A stretch of DNA of 64,000 bases, taken from Pseudomonas costantinii. GTDB lineage: Bacteria > Pseudomonadota > Gammaproteobacteria > Pseudomonadales > Pseudomonadaceae. Where the stretch lies: assembly GCF_001870435.1 (NCBI RefSeq), contig NZ_MDDR01000057.1, forward strand, positions 330,053 to 394,052, written 5' to 3'. The translations under genes and the position numbers were made by a program. The notes under the pieces are model-generated. The model was not told the DNA's origin. It made no database searches and was given only the letters and a program-made list of their open reading frames with translations. This document shows, piece by piece, positions 25,130 to 34,372 of the stretch (within the stretch, counting starts at the first letter, position 1; each line of letters begins with the position of its first letter).

Positions 25130-26332
25130 ATGCAGCGTCGTACGTTGTTGAAAGCCAGTCTTACCGCCGCAGCCGCCCTCAGCCTTCCGCTGAGTGTGCG
25201 TTCTGCATTCGCCGCCGAGCCCTTTACCTTTTACGGCCTCAAGTCCATGTCCGGCGCCTTTGCCAGCTATGGCAAGTTTGCCGACATGGGTTCGCGCCTG
25301 GCGGTGGAACAACACCCCACCCTTCTCGGCCGCCCGTTGAACTACAAGGTCATCGACACCGAAGGCAACGCCGGCAAGGCGGTGCGCAAGGTGCAGGAGG
25401 CGATCCAGCAAGACGGCGCGCGCTTCTTCCAGGGCTGCACGCTGTCGTCATCCGCGTTGGCGGTGGCCAAGGAAGTGAGCAAGGTCGGCGGCGTGTTCAT
25501 GACCCCGGTGGGCGCCGATGAAGTCACCGGCAAAGACTGCAACAGTGCGACGTTCCGCTGGTCAGTGCCGACCTACGGCGCAATCCGCGAAACCATGGTG
25601 CCGCTGATCAAGTTGCTGCCGGACGCCAAGCGCTGGTACACCATCACGCCGCAATACGTGTTTGGCGAAGCCTTGCTCGAAGGCGCCAAGAGCGTGCTCA
25701 AGGACAACGGCCTGGAGCATGTCGGCAACAGCTATCACTCGCTGCAAGAACAAGAGTTCTCCGGCTACCTGACCAACGCCATCGCCGCCAAACCCGACGT
25801 GCTGGTGCTGCTCAACTTCGGCAGCCAGTCGTCCAACACCCTGCGCCAGGCGGTGAACTTCGGCATCAAGCAGCGCATGAAAGTGCTACTGGTGTGGTCC
25901 GCCGGCCTCGACCAATTCCAGGAACTGGGCAGCGATGTACTCGAAGGCGTGTACCTGGGCGCGCAGTACTGGCACCAGGTCGACACCCCGCTCAACCGTG
26001 AACTGGTCAAGCTGACCCAGGCCAAATACGGCATCAACCCCACCTACCCGCTGGCCGCTGACTACATCAGCACCAAGGTCATGCTCGACACCATCATTTC
26101 AACCGGCAGCTTCGACGGCCCAACCGTGGCCAAGGCCATGCAAGGCCTGAATTTCGAAGGCCCCACCGGCAAGGAATCGATCCGCGCCGGCGACCACCAG
26201 GTGATCAAGGATTACTACCTGATGATCGGCAAGGCTACCGCCGACATGGCCGACAAGGACGACCTCGCCAAGGTGCTCAGCGCCGGCCAGTCGTTCCCGC
26301 CGGTGGAAGCCACGGGCTGCGTGCTCGGCTGA
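25130..26332 (+). CDS. branched-chain-type ABC transporter substrate-binding protein (Tat signal)
   Basis: A 400-residue periplasmic-binding protein of the LivJ/AmiC/UrtA class (family 6). The N-terminus MQRRTLLKASLTAAAALSL has the twin-arginine motif RRTLLK, then a cleavage site near AFAAE, so folded export by Tat is predicted. The mature protein has the two-lobed LivK-like fold (SMSGAFASYGKFADMGSRLAVEQ, then DTEGNAGKAVRKVQEAI). The ATG at 25130 was chosen by that signal. The ligand is unknown. The enzymes encoded downstream suggest an amide, ureide or N-carbamoyl compound rather than leucine. Confidence 0.88.
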   Translation: MQRRTLLKASLTAAAALSLPLSVRSAFAAEPFTFYGLKSMSGAFASYGKFADMGSRLAVEQHPTLLGRPLNYKVIDTEGNAGKAVRKVQEAIQQDGARFFQGCTLSSSALAVAKEVSKVGGVFMTPVGADEVTGKDCNSATFRWSVPTYGAIRETMVPLIKLLPDAKRWYTITPQYVFGEALLEGAKSVLKDNGLEHVGNSYHSLQEQEFSGYLTNAIAAKPDVLVLLNFGSQSSNTLRQAVNFGIKQRMKVLLVWSAGLDQFQELGSDVLEGVYLGAQYWHQVDTPLNRELVKLTQAKYGINPTYPLAADYISTKVMLDTIISTGSFDGPTVAKAMQGLNFEGPTGKESIRAGDHQVIKDYYLMIGKATADMADKDDLAKVLSAGQSFPPVEATGCVLG

Positions 26333-26360
26333 TCCGCTAAAACACTACCGGTTGCACACG

Positions 26361-26386
26361 ACAGGGCCGCCTCGGCGGCCACCTGT
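26361..26386 (+). other. stem-loop between binding-protein and permease genes
   Basis: ACAGG-GCCGC pairs with GCGGC-CA-CCTGT around a CTCG loop, giving a ten-pair G+C-rich stem with a two-base bulge. It has no U-tract, so it is more likely an mRNA-stabilising or processing element than a terminator. Confidence 0.6.
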
Positions 26387-26400
26387 TCGAGGGTTTGCGC

Positions 26401-27261
26401 ATGCTTAATCTTTACCTGTTCCAGATACTTAACGGCCTTGGGTTGGGGATGATTTACTTCCTGATCGCGGTCGGGCTGACGATCATTTTCGGCCTGCTCA
26501 ACTTCGTCAACTTCGCCCACGGCGCGTTCTTCCTGCTGGGCGCCTACATCTGCTACACCGCCGTGAGCCTCACCGGCAACTTCTGGCTGGCGCTGCTGAT
26601 CGCGCCGCTGGTGGTGGCTGCACTGGCGTGGGTGATCGAGCGGTTATTGATCCAGCGGATTTATCACTTGCCGCATATGTTCCAGATCCTGGTGACGCTC
26701 GGTATCGCGTTGATCATCCAGGAAGCCAGCGTGATGATCTGGGGCCCGGTGGGCAAAAGCGTCGCCGTGCCGGAACTGCTGCGCGGCGTGCTGGTGGTGG
26801 GTGATTTCGTCTACCCCTACTACCGCCTGTTCCTGATCGTGTTTTCCGGGCTGGTAGGCTTGGGGCTGTGGCTGCTGCTGGAACGCACGCGCTTCGGCGC
26901 ACTCGTGCGGGCCGGCAGTGAAAGCACCGAAACCGTATCGCTGCTGGGTACCAATATCTTCCGCCTGTTCTCCATGACCTTTGCCCTCGGCGTGGCCTTG
27001 GCCGGGGTTGCTGGCGTGTTGTTCGCGCCATTACGCGGTGCCCAGCCCTTTGTCGGCCCGGAAATCCTCGGCGTCGCCTTTGTTGTCGTGGTAATCGGCG
27101 GCATGGGTTCATTCAGCGGTGCGTTGGTTGGCGGTTTGCTGGTGGGCGTGGTGCAAAGCCTGATGACCACACTCTGGCCCCAGGGCGCGAGCCTGATGAT
27201 CTACGGTGCGATGGCCGTGGTGATTCTGGTACGCCCTTACGGCCTGTTCGGGAGAGCCTGA
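26401..27261 (+). CDS. branched-chain-type ABC permease (LivH-like)
   Basis: A 286-residue multi-pass inner-membrane permease with about eight hydrophobic segments. LivH-family landmarks are LGMIYFLIAVGLTIIFGLLNFVNFAHGAFFLLGAY at the N-terminus and LRGAQPFVGPEILGVAFVVVVIGGMGSFSGALVGG near residues 205-240. The ATG at 26401 was preferred to the TTG two codons upstream. It precedes the LivM-like gene by one base and works with it and the two ATPases that follow. Confidence 0.9.
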   Translation: MLNLYLFQILNGLGLGMIYFLIAVGLTIIFGLLNFVNFAHGAFFLLGAYICYTAVSLTGNFWLALLIAPLVVAALAWVIERLLIQRIYHLPHMFQILVTLGIALIIQEASVMIWGPVGKSVAVPELLRGVLVVGDFVYPYYRLFLIVFSGLVGLGLWLLLERTRFGALVRAGSESTETVSLLGTNIFRLFSMTFALGVALAGVAGVLFAPLRGAQPFVGPEILGVAFVVVVIGGMGSFSGALVGGLLVGVVQSLMTTLWPQGASLMIYGAMAVVILVRPYGLFGRA

Positions 27262-27262
27262 C

Positions 27263-28273
27263 ATGAGCGAGAAAAACCCCCTGCCGTTCGCAAAAACCCA
27301 ATCCAAGGCGATGTTGCTGTGGGTGCTGGCGGTGCTGATCGGTTTGCCGTTGATCCTGCCCTCGGCGACCCTGGCCACCGAGATCCTGATCTTTGCCATG
27401 GCCGCCCTCGCCTGCAACCTGCTACTGGGTTACACCGGCCTGTTGTCATTTGGCCAAGGCATCTTCTTTGGTGCCGGCGCCTACTGTGCCGCGCTGCTGA
27501 TGATTCATCTGCAATTGGGCTTGTTCAGCGCGTTGATCGGCGCTGCCGTAGCGGGCGGTTTCCTGGCCTTTTTGGTCGGCGCCCTGGCGATCCGCCGCAC
27601 CGGCATTTACTTCGTGATGCTGACGTTGGCGTTCAGCCAGATGGCCTACTTCGTCGCCTACACCCTCAGCGACTGGACCGGCGGTGATAACGGCCTGCTC
27701 AGCGTGCCACGCCCGGAAATCCGCATCGGTGACACGGTGCTGCTGTCGTTGACCGACGCCCGCGCGTTCTACGGCTTTGTCGCGGTGCTGTTCCTGCTGA
27801 TCTTCATCGGCGCACGCCGGGTAATCGCCTCGCCGTTCGGCAGCACCCTGATGGCGATCCGCGAAAACGAAACTCGTGCCTCTGCCATCGGCTACGACAC
27901 CCGCCACTTCAAGATCCTGGTATTCGTGCTGTCCGGCGCGGTCACCGGCATCGCCGGGGCGCTCTACGCCATGTTGCTGCACTTTGTGCCGCTGTCGAAT
28001 ATCGACCTGGCGATGTCCGAGAACATTCTGATCATGACCATCGTCGGCGGCACCGGCTCGTTGTTCGGCTCTTTGCTGGGCGCCGGGTCCATCGTGTTGC
28101 TGGGAGACTTCCTCTCCGACCTGTGGCCGCGCTGGCTGATGCTGCTCGGGATCATCCTGATCCTGGTGGTGATCTTTATGCGCGGTGGGTTGTGGGGCGG
28201 TTTGTCGTCACTGTTTGAAAAGGTACGCAGCAGCCGCAAGGCCAGCGTCGTGACCAAGGAGGAGCTGTTATGA
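27263..28273 (+). CDS. branched-chain-type ABC permease (LivM-like)
   Basis: A 336-residue permease partner with about nine membrane segments. It has the LivM landmarks LLGYTGLLSFGQGIFFGAGAY (about 53-73), RIRRTGIYFVMLTLAFSQM-like AIRRTGIYFVML, and FGSTLMAIRENETRASAIGYD. The last 4 bases overlap the start of the ATPase gene (ATGA). A basic C-terminal tail (RSSRKASVVTKEELL) is cytoplasmic. Confidence 0.9.
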   Translation: MSEKNPLPFAKTQSKAMLLWVLAVLIGLPLILPSATLATEILIFAMAALACNLLLGYTGLLSFGQGIFFGAGAYCAALLMIHLQLGLFSALIGAAVAGGFLAFLVGALAIRRTGIYFVMLTLAFSQMAYFVAYTLSDWTGGDNGLLSVPRPEIRIGDTVLLSLTDARAFYGFVAVLFLLIFIGARRVIASPFGSTLMAIRENETRASAIGYDTRHFKILVFVLSGAVTGIAGALYAMLLHFVPLSNIDLAMSENILIMTIVGGTGSLFGSLLGAGSIVLLGDFLSDLWPRWLMLLGIILILVVIFMRGGLWGGLSSLFEKVRSSRKASVVTKEELL

Positions 28274-29019
28274 GCATCCTGCTGGAAACTAAAGACCTGG
28301 AACTGGCCTATGGCGCGTTCCACGCGGTGAACGGCGTCAACCTCAAGGTCGAAGCCGGCACCATCCACACCATCATCGGCCCCAACGGCGCAGGCAAAAC
28401 CAGCCTGTTCCACTGCCTGACCGGCGAGCGCCAGGCCACTGCCGGGGCGATTCATTTCGACGGCAAGAACCTGATCCGCAAACCGGCCCACGGCCGTGTT
28501 GGCCTGGGCATGGCGCGCTCGTTCCAGCTCACCAGCCTGTTCCAAAACCTCAGCGTGCGCGAAAACCTGCGCCTGGCCGCCCAAGGCCGTGACGGCGCCC
28601 GTGCCCTGAATTTTTGGCGCCGCGTCGACAGCAAACGCGAGCACGTGGAAATGGCCGATCAGGTGCTGGAACGCCTGCAACTCACCGCCCGCGCCGACAC
28701 CCTGGCCGGCGAGTTGTCCCACGGCCAGCAGCGGGTGCTGGAGGTCGGCATGTCGATCTGTTCCAAACCCAAACTGTTGATGCTCGACGAACCCACCTCG
28801 GGCATGGGCATCGATGACATCCCGATCATGACTCAGCTGATCAGCGACCTCGGCCGCGACCACACGGTGCTGCTGATCGAACACAACATGAGCATCGTCA
28901 TGTCCATCAGCCAACGCATCACGGTGATGAGCCACGGGCAGATCCTGGTCGAAGGCACACCGGAATTCGTGCGCGCCGATGAGCGCGTGCGCACCGCTTA
29001 CTTGGGAGAGGCCGCCTGA
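28270..29019 (+). CDS. branched-chain-type ABC ATPase (LivG-like)
   Basis: A 249-residue ATPase. Walker A is GPNGAGKTS (about 37-45), the signature region is ELSHGQQRVLEVGMSI (with His for the second Gly, common in this family), Walker B is LLMLDEPTSGMG, and the H-loop is IEHNMSIVM. It overlaps its neighbours on both sides (4 bp with the permease; 1 bp with the next ATPase), as expected of a tightly packed transport operon. Confidence 0.91.
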   Translation: MSILLETKDLELAYGAFHAVNGVNLKVEAGTIHTIIGPNGAGKTSLFHCLTGERQATAGAIHFDGKNLIRKPAHGRVGLGMARSFQLTSLFQNLSVRENLRLAAQGRDGARALNFWRRVDSKREHVEMADQVLERLQLTARADTLAGELSHGQQRVLEVGMSICSKPKLLMLDEPTSGMGIDDIPIMTQLISDLGRDHTVLLIEHNMSIVMSISQRITVMSHGQILVEGTPEFVRADERVRTAYLGEAA

Positions 29020-29714
29020 TGCTGATCGTCGAGAATATCCACTCCTACTACGACAAAAGCCATGTACTGGAAGGTGTGTCGCTGACCGTCAACCCCGGTG
29101 AACTGGTGACCCTGCTCGGCCGCAATGGCGCCGGCAAGACCACCACGCTGCGCAGCATCCTGGGAATCATTTGTCCGCGTCAGGGCCAGATTCACTTCAA
29201 CGGCCAGGCGCTGGTAGGCCAGAAGATTTTTGAAATCGCGCGTCAGGGCTTAGCGCTGGTGCCGGAGAACCGTGGGATTTTCCGCCTGCTCAGCGTCGAG
29301 GAAAACCTGCGTATCGCCGTGCGCAAGACCAGCCGCTGGCAGATGGAGGACGTCTACGGCATGTTCCCGCGCCTCAAGGAACGCCGCAAAAACGCGGGCC
29401 ACGCGTTGTCCGGCGGTGAGCAGCAGATGCTCGCTATCGCCCGCGCACTGCTCAACGACCCCAAGCTACTGATCCTCGATGAACCCACCGAAGGCCTCGC
29501 CCCGGTGATCGTCGATGAGCTGGTAAAGATCCTGCGCAAGGTCAAGGAAGACGGCCTGCCCGTGCTGCTGGTGGAACAGAACCTGATGGTCTGCGACAAG
29601 CTCGCCGACCGCCATTACGTGCTCGAACAGGGCCGCGTGGTGTACGAGGGCAGCGCCGCCGCCTTCCGCGCCGACCCGACGATCAAGAACCGCTACCTGG
29701 CCCTGAGTGCCTGA
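29019..29714 (+). CDS. branched-chain-type ABC ATPase (LivF-like)
   Basis: A 231-residue second ATPase. Walker A GRNGAGKTT (about 36-44), signature ALSGGEQQMLAIARALL, Walker B LLILDEPTEGLAP and VEQN at the H-loop position are present; the LivF family normally has Gln/Glu-Gln-Asn here. It pairs with the LivG-like subunit. Its stop is followed after 13 bp by the amidohydrolase start, with CGGAG as the ribosome-binding site. Confidence 0.92.
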   Translation: MLIVENIHSYYDKSHVLEGVSLTVNPGELVTLLGRNGAGKTTTLRSILGIICPRQGQIHFNGQALVGQKIFEIARQGLALVPENRGIFRLLSVEENLRIAVRKTSRWQMEDVYGMFPRLKERRKNAGHALSGGEQQMLAIARALLNDPKLLILDEPTEGLAPVIVDELVKILRKVKEDGLPVLLVEQNLMVCDKLADRHYVLEQGRVVYEGSAAAFRADPTIKNRYLALSA

Positions 29715-29727
29715 CCGGAGATTGCAG

Positions 29728-30996
29728 ATGAATAGTTTCGCGCAACCGCTCCAGAGCAACGCCCCGCTGATCAACCGCGACCGCCTGTGGCAATCGCTGA
29801 TGGAGCTGGCCCAACTCGGCGCCACCGTCAAAGGCGGCGTGTGCCGCCTGGCGCTGACCGACCTCGACCGCCAGGCCCGTGATCTGTTTGTGCACTGGTG
29901 CGAGGCGGCCGGGTGCAGTGTGACGGTCGACGCTATCGGCAATATTTTTGCGCGCCGCGCCGGACGCAACCCGGCCCTGCCCCCGGTAATGACCGGCAGC
30001 CATATCGACACCCAGCCCACCGGCGGCAAGTTCGACGGCTGCTATGGGGTGATGGCCGGTTTGGAAGTGATCCGCACCCTGAATGACCTGAACATCGAGA
30101 CCCAAGCACCGATTGAAGTGGTGGTGTGGACCAACGAAGAAGGCTCGCGTTTCCCGCCGTGCATGATGGGCTCCGGCGTATTCGCCGGTAAGTTCGACTT
30201 GCAGGACACCCTCGACAAACTCGACGACCAGGGCCTGTCGGTGGGTGCCGAGTTGCAGCGCATCGGCTATGCCGGTTCCCGCGCGGTATTGGGCCACCCG
30301 GTGGGCGCGTATTTCGAGGCACATATCGAGCAAGGCCCGGTGCTGGAAGACCAGGCAACTACGATTGGCGTGGTGATGGGCTGTCTCGGCCAGAAGTGGT
30401 TCGACCTGACCTTGACCGGCGTCGAAGCCCACGCGGGCCCGACGCCCATGCACCTGCGCAAGGATGCCCTGGTGGGCGCCGCCGAGGTGGTCAGCGCGGT
30501 CAACCGCATCGCCCATCAGCAGCAACCCCACGCCTGCGGCACCGTCGGTTGCCTGAGCCTGCACCCAGGTTCGCGCAACGTGATTCCCGGCCAAGTGCAC
30601 ATGACCATCGACCTGCGCCATCTGCATGCCGACAAGCTGCAAGCCATGGTCGATGAAGTGCGCGGCGTGATCGAAACGACGGCCAAGCACCATGGCCTGA
30701 CGTTTGAACTGACGCCCACCGCCGACTTCCCGCCACTGGACTTCAACTCGGCCTGCGTCAACGCCGTGCGTGACGGCGCGAGTGCCCTGGGCTTGAGCCA
30801 TATGGACATCGTCAGCGGCGCCGGGCACGACGCGATTTTCGTCGCCGAACTAGGCCCGGCCGGGATGATCTTTGTGCCGTGCGAAGGCGGCATCAGCCAC
30901 AACGAAATCGAAAACGCCGCGCCGGAGGACCTGGCGGCAGGCTGCGCGGTATTGCTGCGCGCCATGGTGAACGCAGCTCAGGGGGAAGTGGCATGA
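29728..30996 (+). CDS. M20-family Zn hydrolase (allantoate amidohydrolase / N-carbamoyl-L-amino acid hydrolase type)
   Basis: A 422-residue metal-dependent amidohydrolase of the AllC/HyuC/beta-ureidopropionase group. Predicted metal ligands are in GSHIDT (His about 92), FDGCYG (Asp), NEEGSRF (Glu), YFEAHIEQG (His) and the C-terminal GGISHNEIE (His). The lid/dimerisation domain (about 215-330) contains EAHAGPTPM and the RNVIPG segment. Such enzymes remove the carbamoyl or ureido group from N-carbamoyl amino acids or allantoate. The ATG at 29728 was preferred to the leader frame seven codons upstream. Confidence 0.88.
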   Translation: MNSFAQPLQSNAPLINRDRLWQSLMELAQLGATVKGGVCRLALTDLDRQARDLFVHWCEAAGCSVTVDAIGNIFARRAGRNPALPPVMTGSHIDTQPTGGKFDGCYGVMAGLEVIRTLNDLNIETQAPIEVVVWTNEEGSRFPPCMMGSGVFAGKFDLQDTLDKLDDQGLSVGAELQRIGYAGSRAVLGHPVGAYFEAHIEQGPVLEDQATTIGVVMGCLGQKWFDLTLTGVEAHAGPTPMHLRKDALVGAAEVVSAVNRIAHQQQPHACGTVGCLSLHPGSRNVIPGQVHMTIDLRHLHADKLQAMVDEVRGVIETTAKHHGLTFELTPTADFPPLDFNSACVNAVRDGASALGLSHMDIVSGAGHDAIFVAELGPAGMIFVPCEGGISHNEIENAAPEDLAAGCAVLLRAMVNAAQGEVA

Positions 30997-32393
30997 GTGA
31001 GATGGGTCAACTGACGGCGGTACAACTACTGCAGCATTTTCGCGACAAGAGCTTGTCGCCGGTGGATGTCACCGAAGACGCCTTGCTACGCATCGAACGC
31101 TACAACCCGGTGGTGAACGCCTATTGCCACGTCGACCCGGAAGGTGCATTGACGGCCGCGCGGGCGTCCGAACAGCGCTGGTTCAAAGGTGAACCTTGCG
31201 GTGCATTGGACGGCGTACCGTCTTCAATAAAAGACCTTACGCTGACGATCGGCATGCCCACGCGCAAAGGCTCGCGCACCACATCCGCCGAGGGACCGTG
31301 GGACGTAGACGCACCGTTCTCGGCCTTGATGCGCAAAGCCGGCGCAGTGCTACTGGGCAAAACCACCACCCCGGAGTTCGGCTGGAAAGGCGTCACTGAC
31401 AACCCGCTGTACGGCATCACCCGAAACCCGTGGGATACGCGCACCACGGCGGGCGGTTCGTCGGGTGGCGCTGGCGCGGCAGCGGCGTTGAACCTGGGTG
31501 TGCTGCATCAGGGCAGCGACGCTGGGGGATCGATCCGGATTCCGTGTGCGTTTACCGGCACCTTCGGCATCAAGCCGACGTTTGGTTATGTGCCGCAGTG
31601 GCCGGCCAGTTCCATGACGATCCTGTCGCATTTGGGGCCGATGACTCGAACCGTGGAAGACACCGTGCTGATGCTGCAAACCATCGCACAGCCGGATGCT
31701 CGAGATGGCTTGATCGGTGCACCGAGGTCTACACCGTGGTTGACGCCGGGAGCGGACCTGAAAGGCTTGCGCGTGGCTTACAGTCCTACCTTCGGTTATG
31801 TGGACGTCGACCCGCAGGTCGCCAAAGTCGTCGCCCAAGCCGTGCAAGGCTTGGTGCAGTTGGGCGCGCATGTCGAGCAGATCGATCCCGGTTTCAGCGA
31901 CCCGCTGGAAGTATTCAGTACCCTGTGGGCTGCCGGCGCCGCACGCCTGACCGGCCCCATGAGCGAGGCACAAAAACAACGGCTGGACCCAGGCTTGCTG
32001 CGCATCGCGAGACGCGGTGAACAGCTCACCCTAAGCGACTACAGCGCCGCCCTCGAAGCCCGCGCGGCGCTGGTGGCACGGATGGCAGCGTTCCATGAAC
32101 ATTACGATGTACTGGTGTCGCCGATGATGCCAATCACCGCGTTTGAGGCTGGGCACGACGTGCCACCCGGTTCGGGTATGCAGGAATGGACGCAATGGAC
32201 GCCGTTTACTTACCCCTTCAACTTGACCCAACAGCCGGCGGCCTCGGTGCCATGCGGGTTAGCCAATGGCTTGCCGGTGGGGTTGCATGTGGTGGGCGCG
32301 CGGTTTGCCGATGAACAGGTGCTGCGGGTGTGCCAGGCGTATGCGACGGCATTCCCCACCCAGCACCTGCATGCGCCGAGAGACTTGGCCTGA
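30993..32393 (+). CDS. amidase (amidase signature family)
   Basis: A 466-residue amidase. The Ser-cisSer-Lys triad can be read as Lys in PSSIKDLTL (about residue 79), cis-Ser in GGSSGGAGAAAA (about 153-154), and the nucleophilic Ser in GSDAGGSIRIP (about 178). It overlaps the amidohydrolase stop by ATGA. It should hydrolyse an amide (R-CO-NH2) to acid and ammonia. Substrate not determined; GatA-like tRNA amidotransferase activity is unlikely because no gatB/gatC lies nearby and it belongs to a catabolic operon. Last gene of the operon. Confidence 0.9.
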   Translation: MSEMGQLTAVQLLQHFRDKSLSPVDVTEDALLRIERYNPVVNAYCHVDPEGALTAARASEQRWFKGEPCGALDGVPSSIKDLTLTIGMPTRKGSRTTSAEGPWDVDAPFSALMRKAGAVLLGKTTTPEFGWKGVTDNPLYGITRNPWDTRTTAGGSSGGAGAAAALNLGVLHQGSDAGGSIRIPCAFTGTFGIKPTFGYVPQWPASSMTILSHLGPMTRTVEDTVLMLQTIAQPDARDGLIGAPRSTPWLTPGADLKGLRVAYSPTFGYVDVDPQVAKVVAQAVQGLVQLGAHVEQIDPGFSDPLEVFSTLWAAGAARLTGPMSEAQKQRLDPGLLRIARRGEQLTLSDYSAALEARAALVARMAAFHEHYDVLVSPMMPITAFEAGHDVPPGSGMQEWTQWTPFTYPFNLTQQPAASVPCGLANGLPVGLHVVGARFADEQVLRVCQAYATAFPTQHLHAPRDLA

Positions 32394-33450
32394 AATCCAA
32401 TCAAATGTGTGTGGCTTGTTTGCGATAGCCATAGGTGTCTACACATCTTTTTTGCTGAGTACATATCCGTTGTTTGGGTAACGGCCGCTATTGGTTCCGC
32501 TCTTACAGCGGGTCACTTTTGGAAAAGAGCCCGGAATGCCGGCCCAGCCAAAAGTAACCAAAAGGGCTCTTGCCCCACCACTCGGCACCTCGCCTAGGCT
32601 CGGTGTGCCCGAACGAAGGCACGGCTGCGCGGGTCGCCGCGATGGGCCATCCCTGGCCCAGCGCGGCTAAACCGGCATCCTTGCCGGTTTACCCGCTCCA
32701 CCGTGCCTACTTGCGGCCAGCGTGGTTAATGGGGCGCCTAAGATCAAGATCAAAAAGATCAAAAGCAGAGCACGGCGGCCTGAAAGCCGACCTGAGTGGT
32801 GTAGATCAAAAGCGGTAAAACATGTGAGCGAGCAAGCCCGCTTCCACATTTTTAATCTCCATGCATCAGGAAAACACCCACTGCTGTTGATCTGGCTTTT
32901 GATCCACACCACTCAGGTCGGCTTTCAGGCCGCCGTGCTCTGCTTTTGATCTTTTTGATCTTGATCTTAGGCGCCCCATTAACCACGCTGGCCGCAAGTA
33001 GGCACGGTGGAGCGGGTAAACCGGCAAGGATGCCGGTTTAGCCGCGCTGGGCCAAGGATGGCCCATCGCGGCGGCCCACGGATTCAAGACTGCGTGCGGG
33101 CACACCGAGCCACAGCGAGGTGCCGAGTGGTGGGGCAAGAGCCCTTTGCTTACTTTGGGGCTTTTCCAAAGTGAGTCGCCGTAAGGGCGAAACCATAAGC
33201 GGCCGTTACCGCAGCAACGGATATGTACTCAAAAACCCACCAAAAGAAAACGCCCAACCCGAGGCCCCCCACGCAAGCAAGCTCCCTCGCCACAGGCCTC
33301 ACGCAACACTAAAAGTTGTGTAGATACCTATGCTGCGATAGCACAACCTCGGTCTGCCTGATACACCGAGGTGCCTGCGTCGCTGGCAAGCCAGCTCCCA
33401 CACCAAATCCCCATGCTCTACACTAGCCCTTCATCTGAAATGGGCACCCC
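32394..33450. other. 1.06-kb gap without a supported gene
   Basis: Filled largely by the big palindrome described separately (32421-33331). The frames inside it encode mirror-image copies of one another, so I treat them as non-coding. After it, a REP half-element (TGGCAAGCCAGCTCCCACA, 33384-33402) is followed by the leader of the LysR gene. Confidence 0.8.
32421..33331. repeat. large palindromic element of the GAGTACATATCCGTT family
   Basis: Outer segments GATAGCCATAGGTGTCTACA (left) and TGTGTAGATACCTATG (right) flank two long arms: left 32457-32813, right 32895-33240. The right arm is the reverse complement of the left over about 345 bp. The innermost ~180 bp of each arm (32630-32813 against 32895-33078) is almost identical, while the outer half shows more differences and small indels. 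The centre (32814-32894) carries a REP-like AGCGAGCAAGCCCGCT. Each arm itself includes a smaller palindrome (AAACCGGC/GCCGGTTT). The transcript would fold into one very long hairpin. Confidence 0.88.
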
Positions 33451-34314
33451 ATGGACATCGAACTGGCACGCACCTTCCTCGAAATCACCCGCTGCGGCAG
33501 CCTGGCCGCAGCCGCCGAGAAACTGCACGTCACCCAGACCGCGATCACCGCGCGGGTCAAAAACCTCGAGAGCCAGCTAGGCAGCACGTTGTTTGTGCGC
33601 AACCGCGCCGGTGCACGCCTGACGCCGGATGGCGAGGCGTTTGTGGTGTACGCCAACCAGTTGCTGCAAACCTGGGAAGCCGCGCGGCGTGACCTGCCGC
33701 TGCCCGACGGCTACCGCAATGTGCTGCATATCGGTGGCGAAGTCAGCCTGTGCAACCCGCTGATGCTCGGTTGGGCCCAGGCCCTGCGCGAACATATCCC
33801 GGGACATGCCCTGCGCACCGAAGTGCGCGAAGGCGAATACCTGCTGCGCCAACTGGAACTGGGCGTGCTCGATGCCGCGCTGGTGTTCCAGCCGCAATAC
33901 TGGCCGGGATTGCAGGTGGAGCAGGTACTGGAAGAAAAACTGATCCTGGTGCAACTGGTGAGCAAGCCAGACCCCTATGTCTACAACGATTGGGGCCCGG
34001 GCTTTCGCCAGCAGCATGACGCCGCCCTGCCCGACAAAGCGCGCGCCGCCGTGAGTTTCAACCTCGGCCCGCTGGCGTTGCAGTACATCCTCGAGAACGG
34101 CGGTGCCGGCTATTTCCGCACGCGGGTGGTGCAGAGCTATCTGGACAGCGGCGTGATGAGACGTGTGCCCAAGGCGCCGGAGTTCAACTTCCCGACGTAC
34201 GTGGTGTATTCGCGGGCGCGGGACTCGGCGGTATTGCAACAGGCGCTAGAGCTGCTGCGCGGCGTGGTCAAGGCCGAAACCGACTGGTCACAACGCTGGG
34301 ACCCGCTGATTTGA
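33451..34314 (+). CDS. LysR-family transcriptional regulator
   Basis: A 287-residue LysR regulator, resembling the HdfR subgroup. The N-terminal winged helix-turn-helix (about 1-60, TFLEITRCGSLAAAAEKLHVTQTAITARVKNLE) is followed by an effector-binding domain (about 90-285). The start ATG gives the common MDIELARTFLEI. The target is uncertain: it precedes the LacI-type regulator in the same direction by 58 bp, and has no divergent partner because the palindrome lies upstream. Confidence 0.88.
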   Translation: MDIELARTFLEITRCGSLAAAAEKLHVTQTAITARVKNLESQLGSTLFVRNRAGARLTPDGEAFVVYANQLLQTWEAARRDLPLPDGYRNVLHIGGEVSLCNPLMLGWAQALREHIPGHALRTEVREGEYLLRQLELGVLDAALVFQPQYWPGLQVEQVLEEKLILVQLVSKPDPYVYNDWGPGFRQQHDAALPDKARAAVSFNLGPLALQYILENGGAGYFRTRVVQSYLDSGVMRRVPKAPEFNFPTYVVYSRARDSAVLQQALELLRGVVKAETDWSQRWDPLI

Positions 34315-34372
34315 ATCACCCGATGCCGCCGCGCATGCTAGCCTGCGGGTGTTTCCTTTCGCAGCCTTACCG

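Noticed and set aside
32570..33138. Two convergent small frames starting MPHHSAPR (32570-32818 and 32866-33138)
   Set aside because: They are mirror-image products of the two arms of the palindrome, with nearly the same protein on each strand. The likeness comes from the DNA repeat, not from coding selection.
32421..33331. CRISPR array or tandem repeat interpretation of the 1-kb gap
   Set aside because: The repeats are inverted, not direct, and there are no regularly spaced units.
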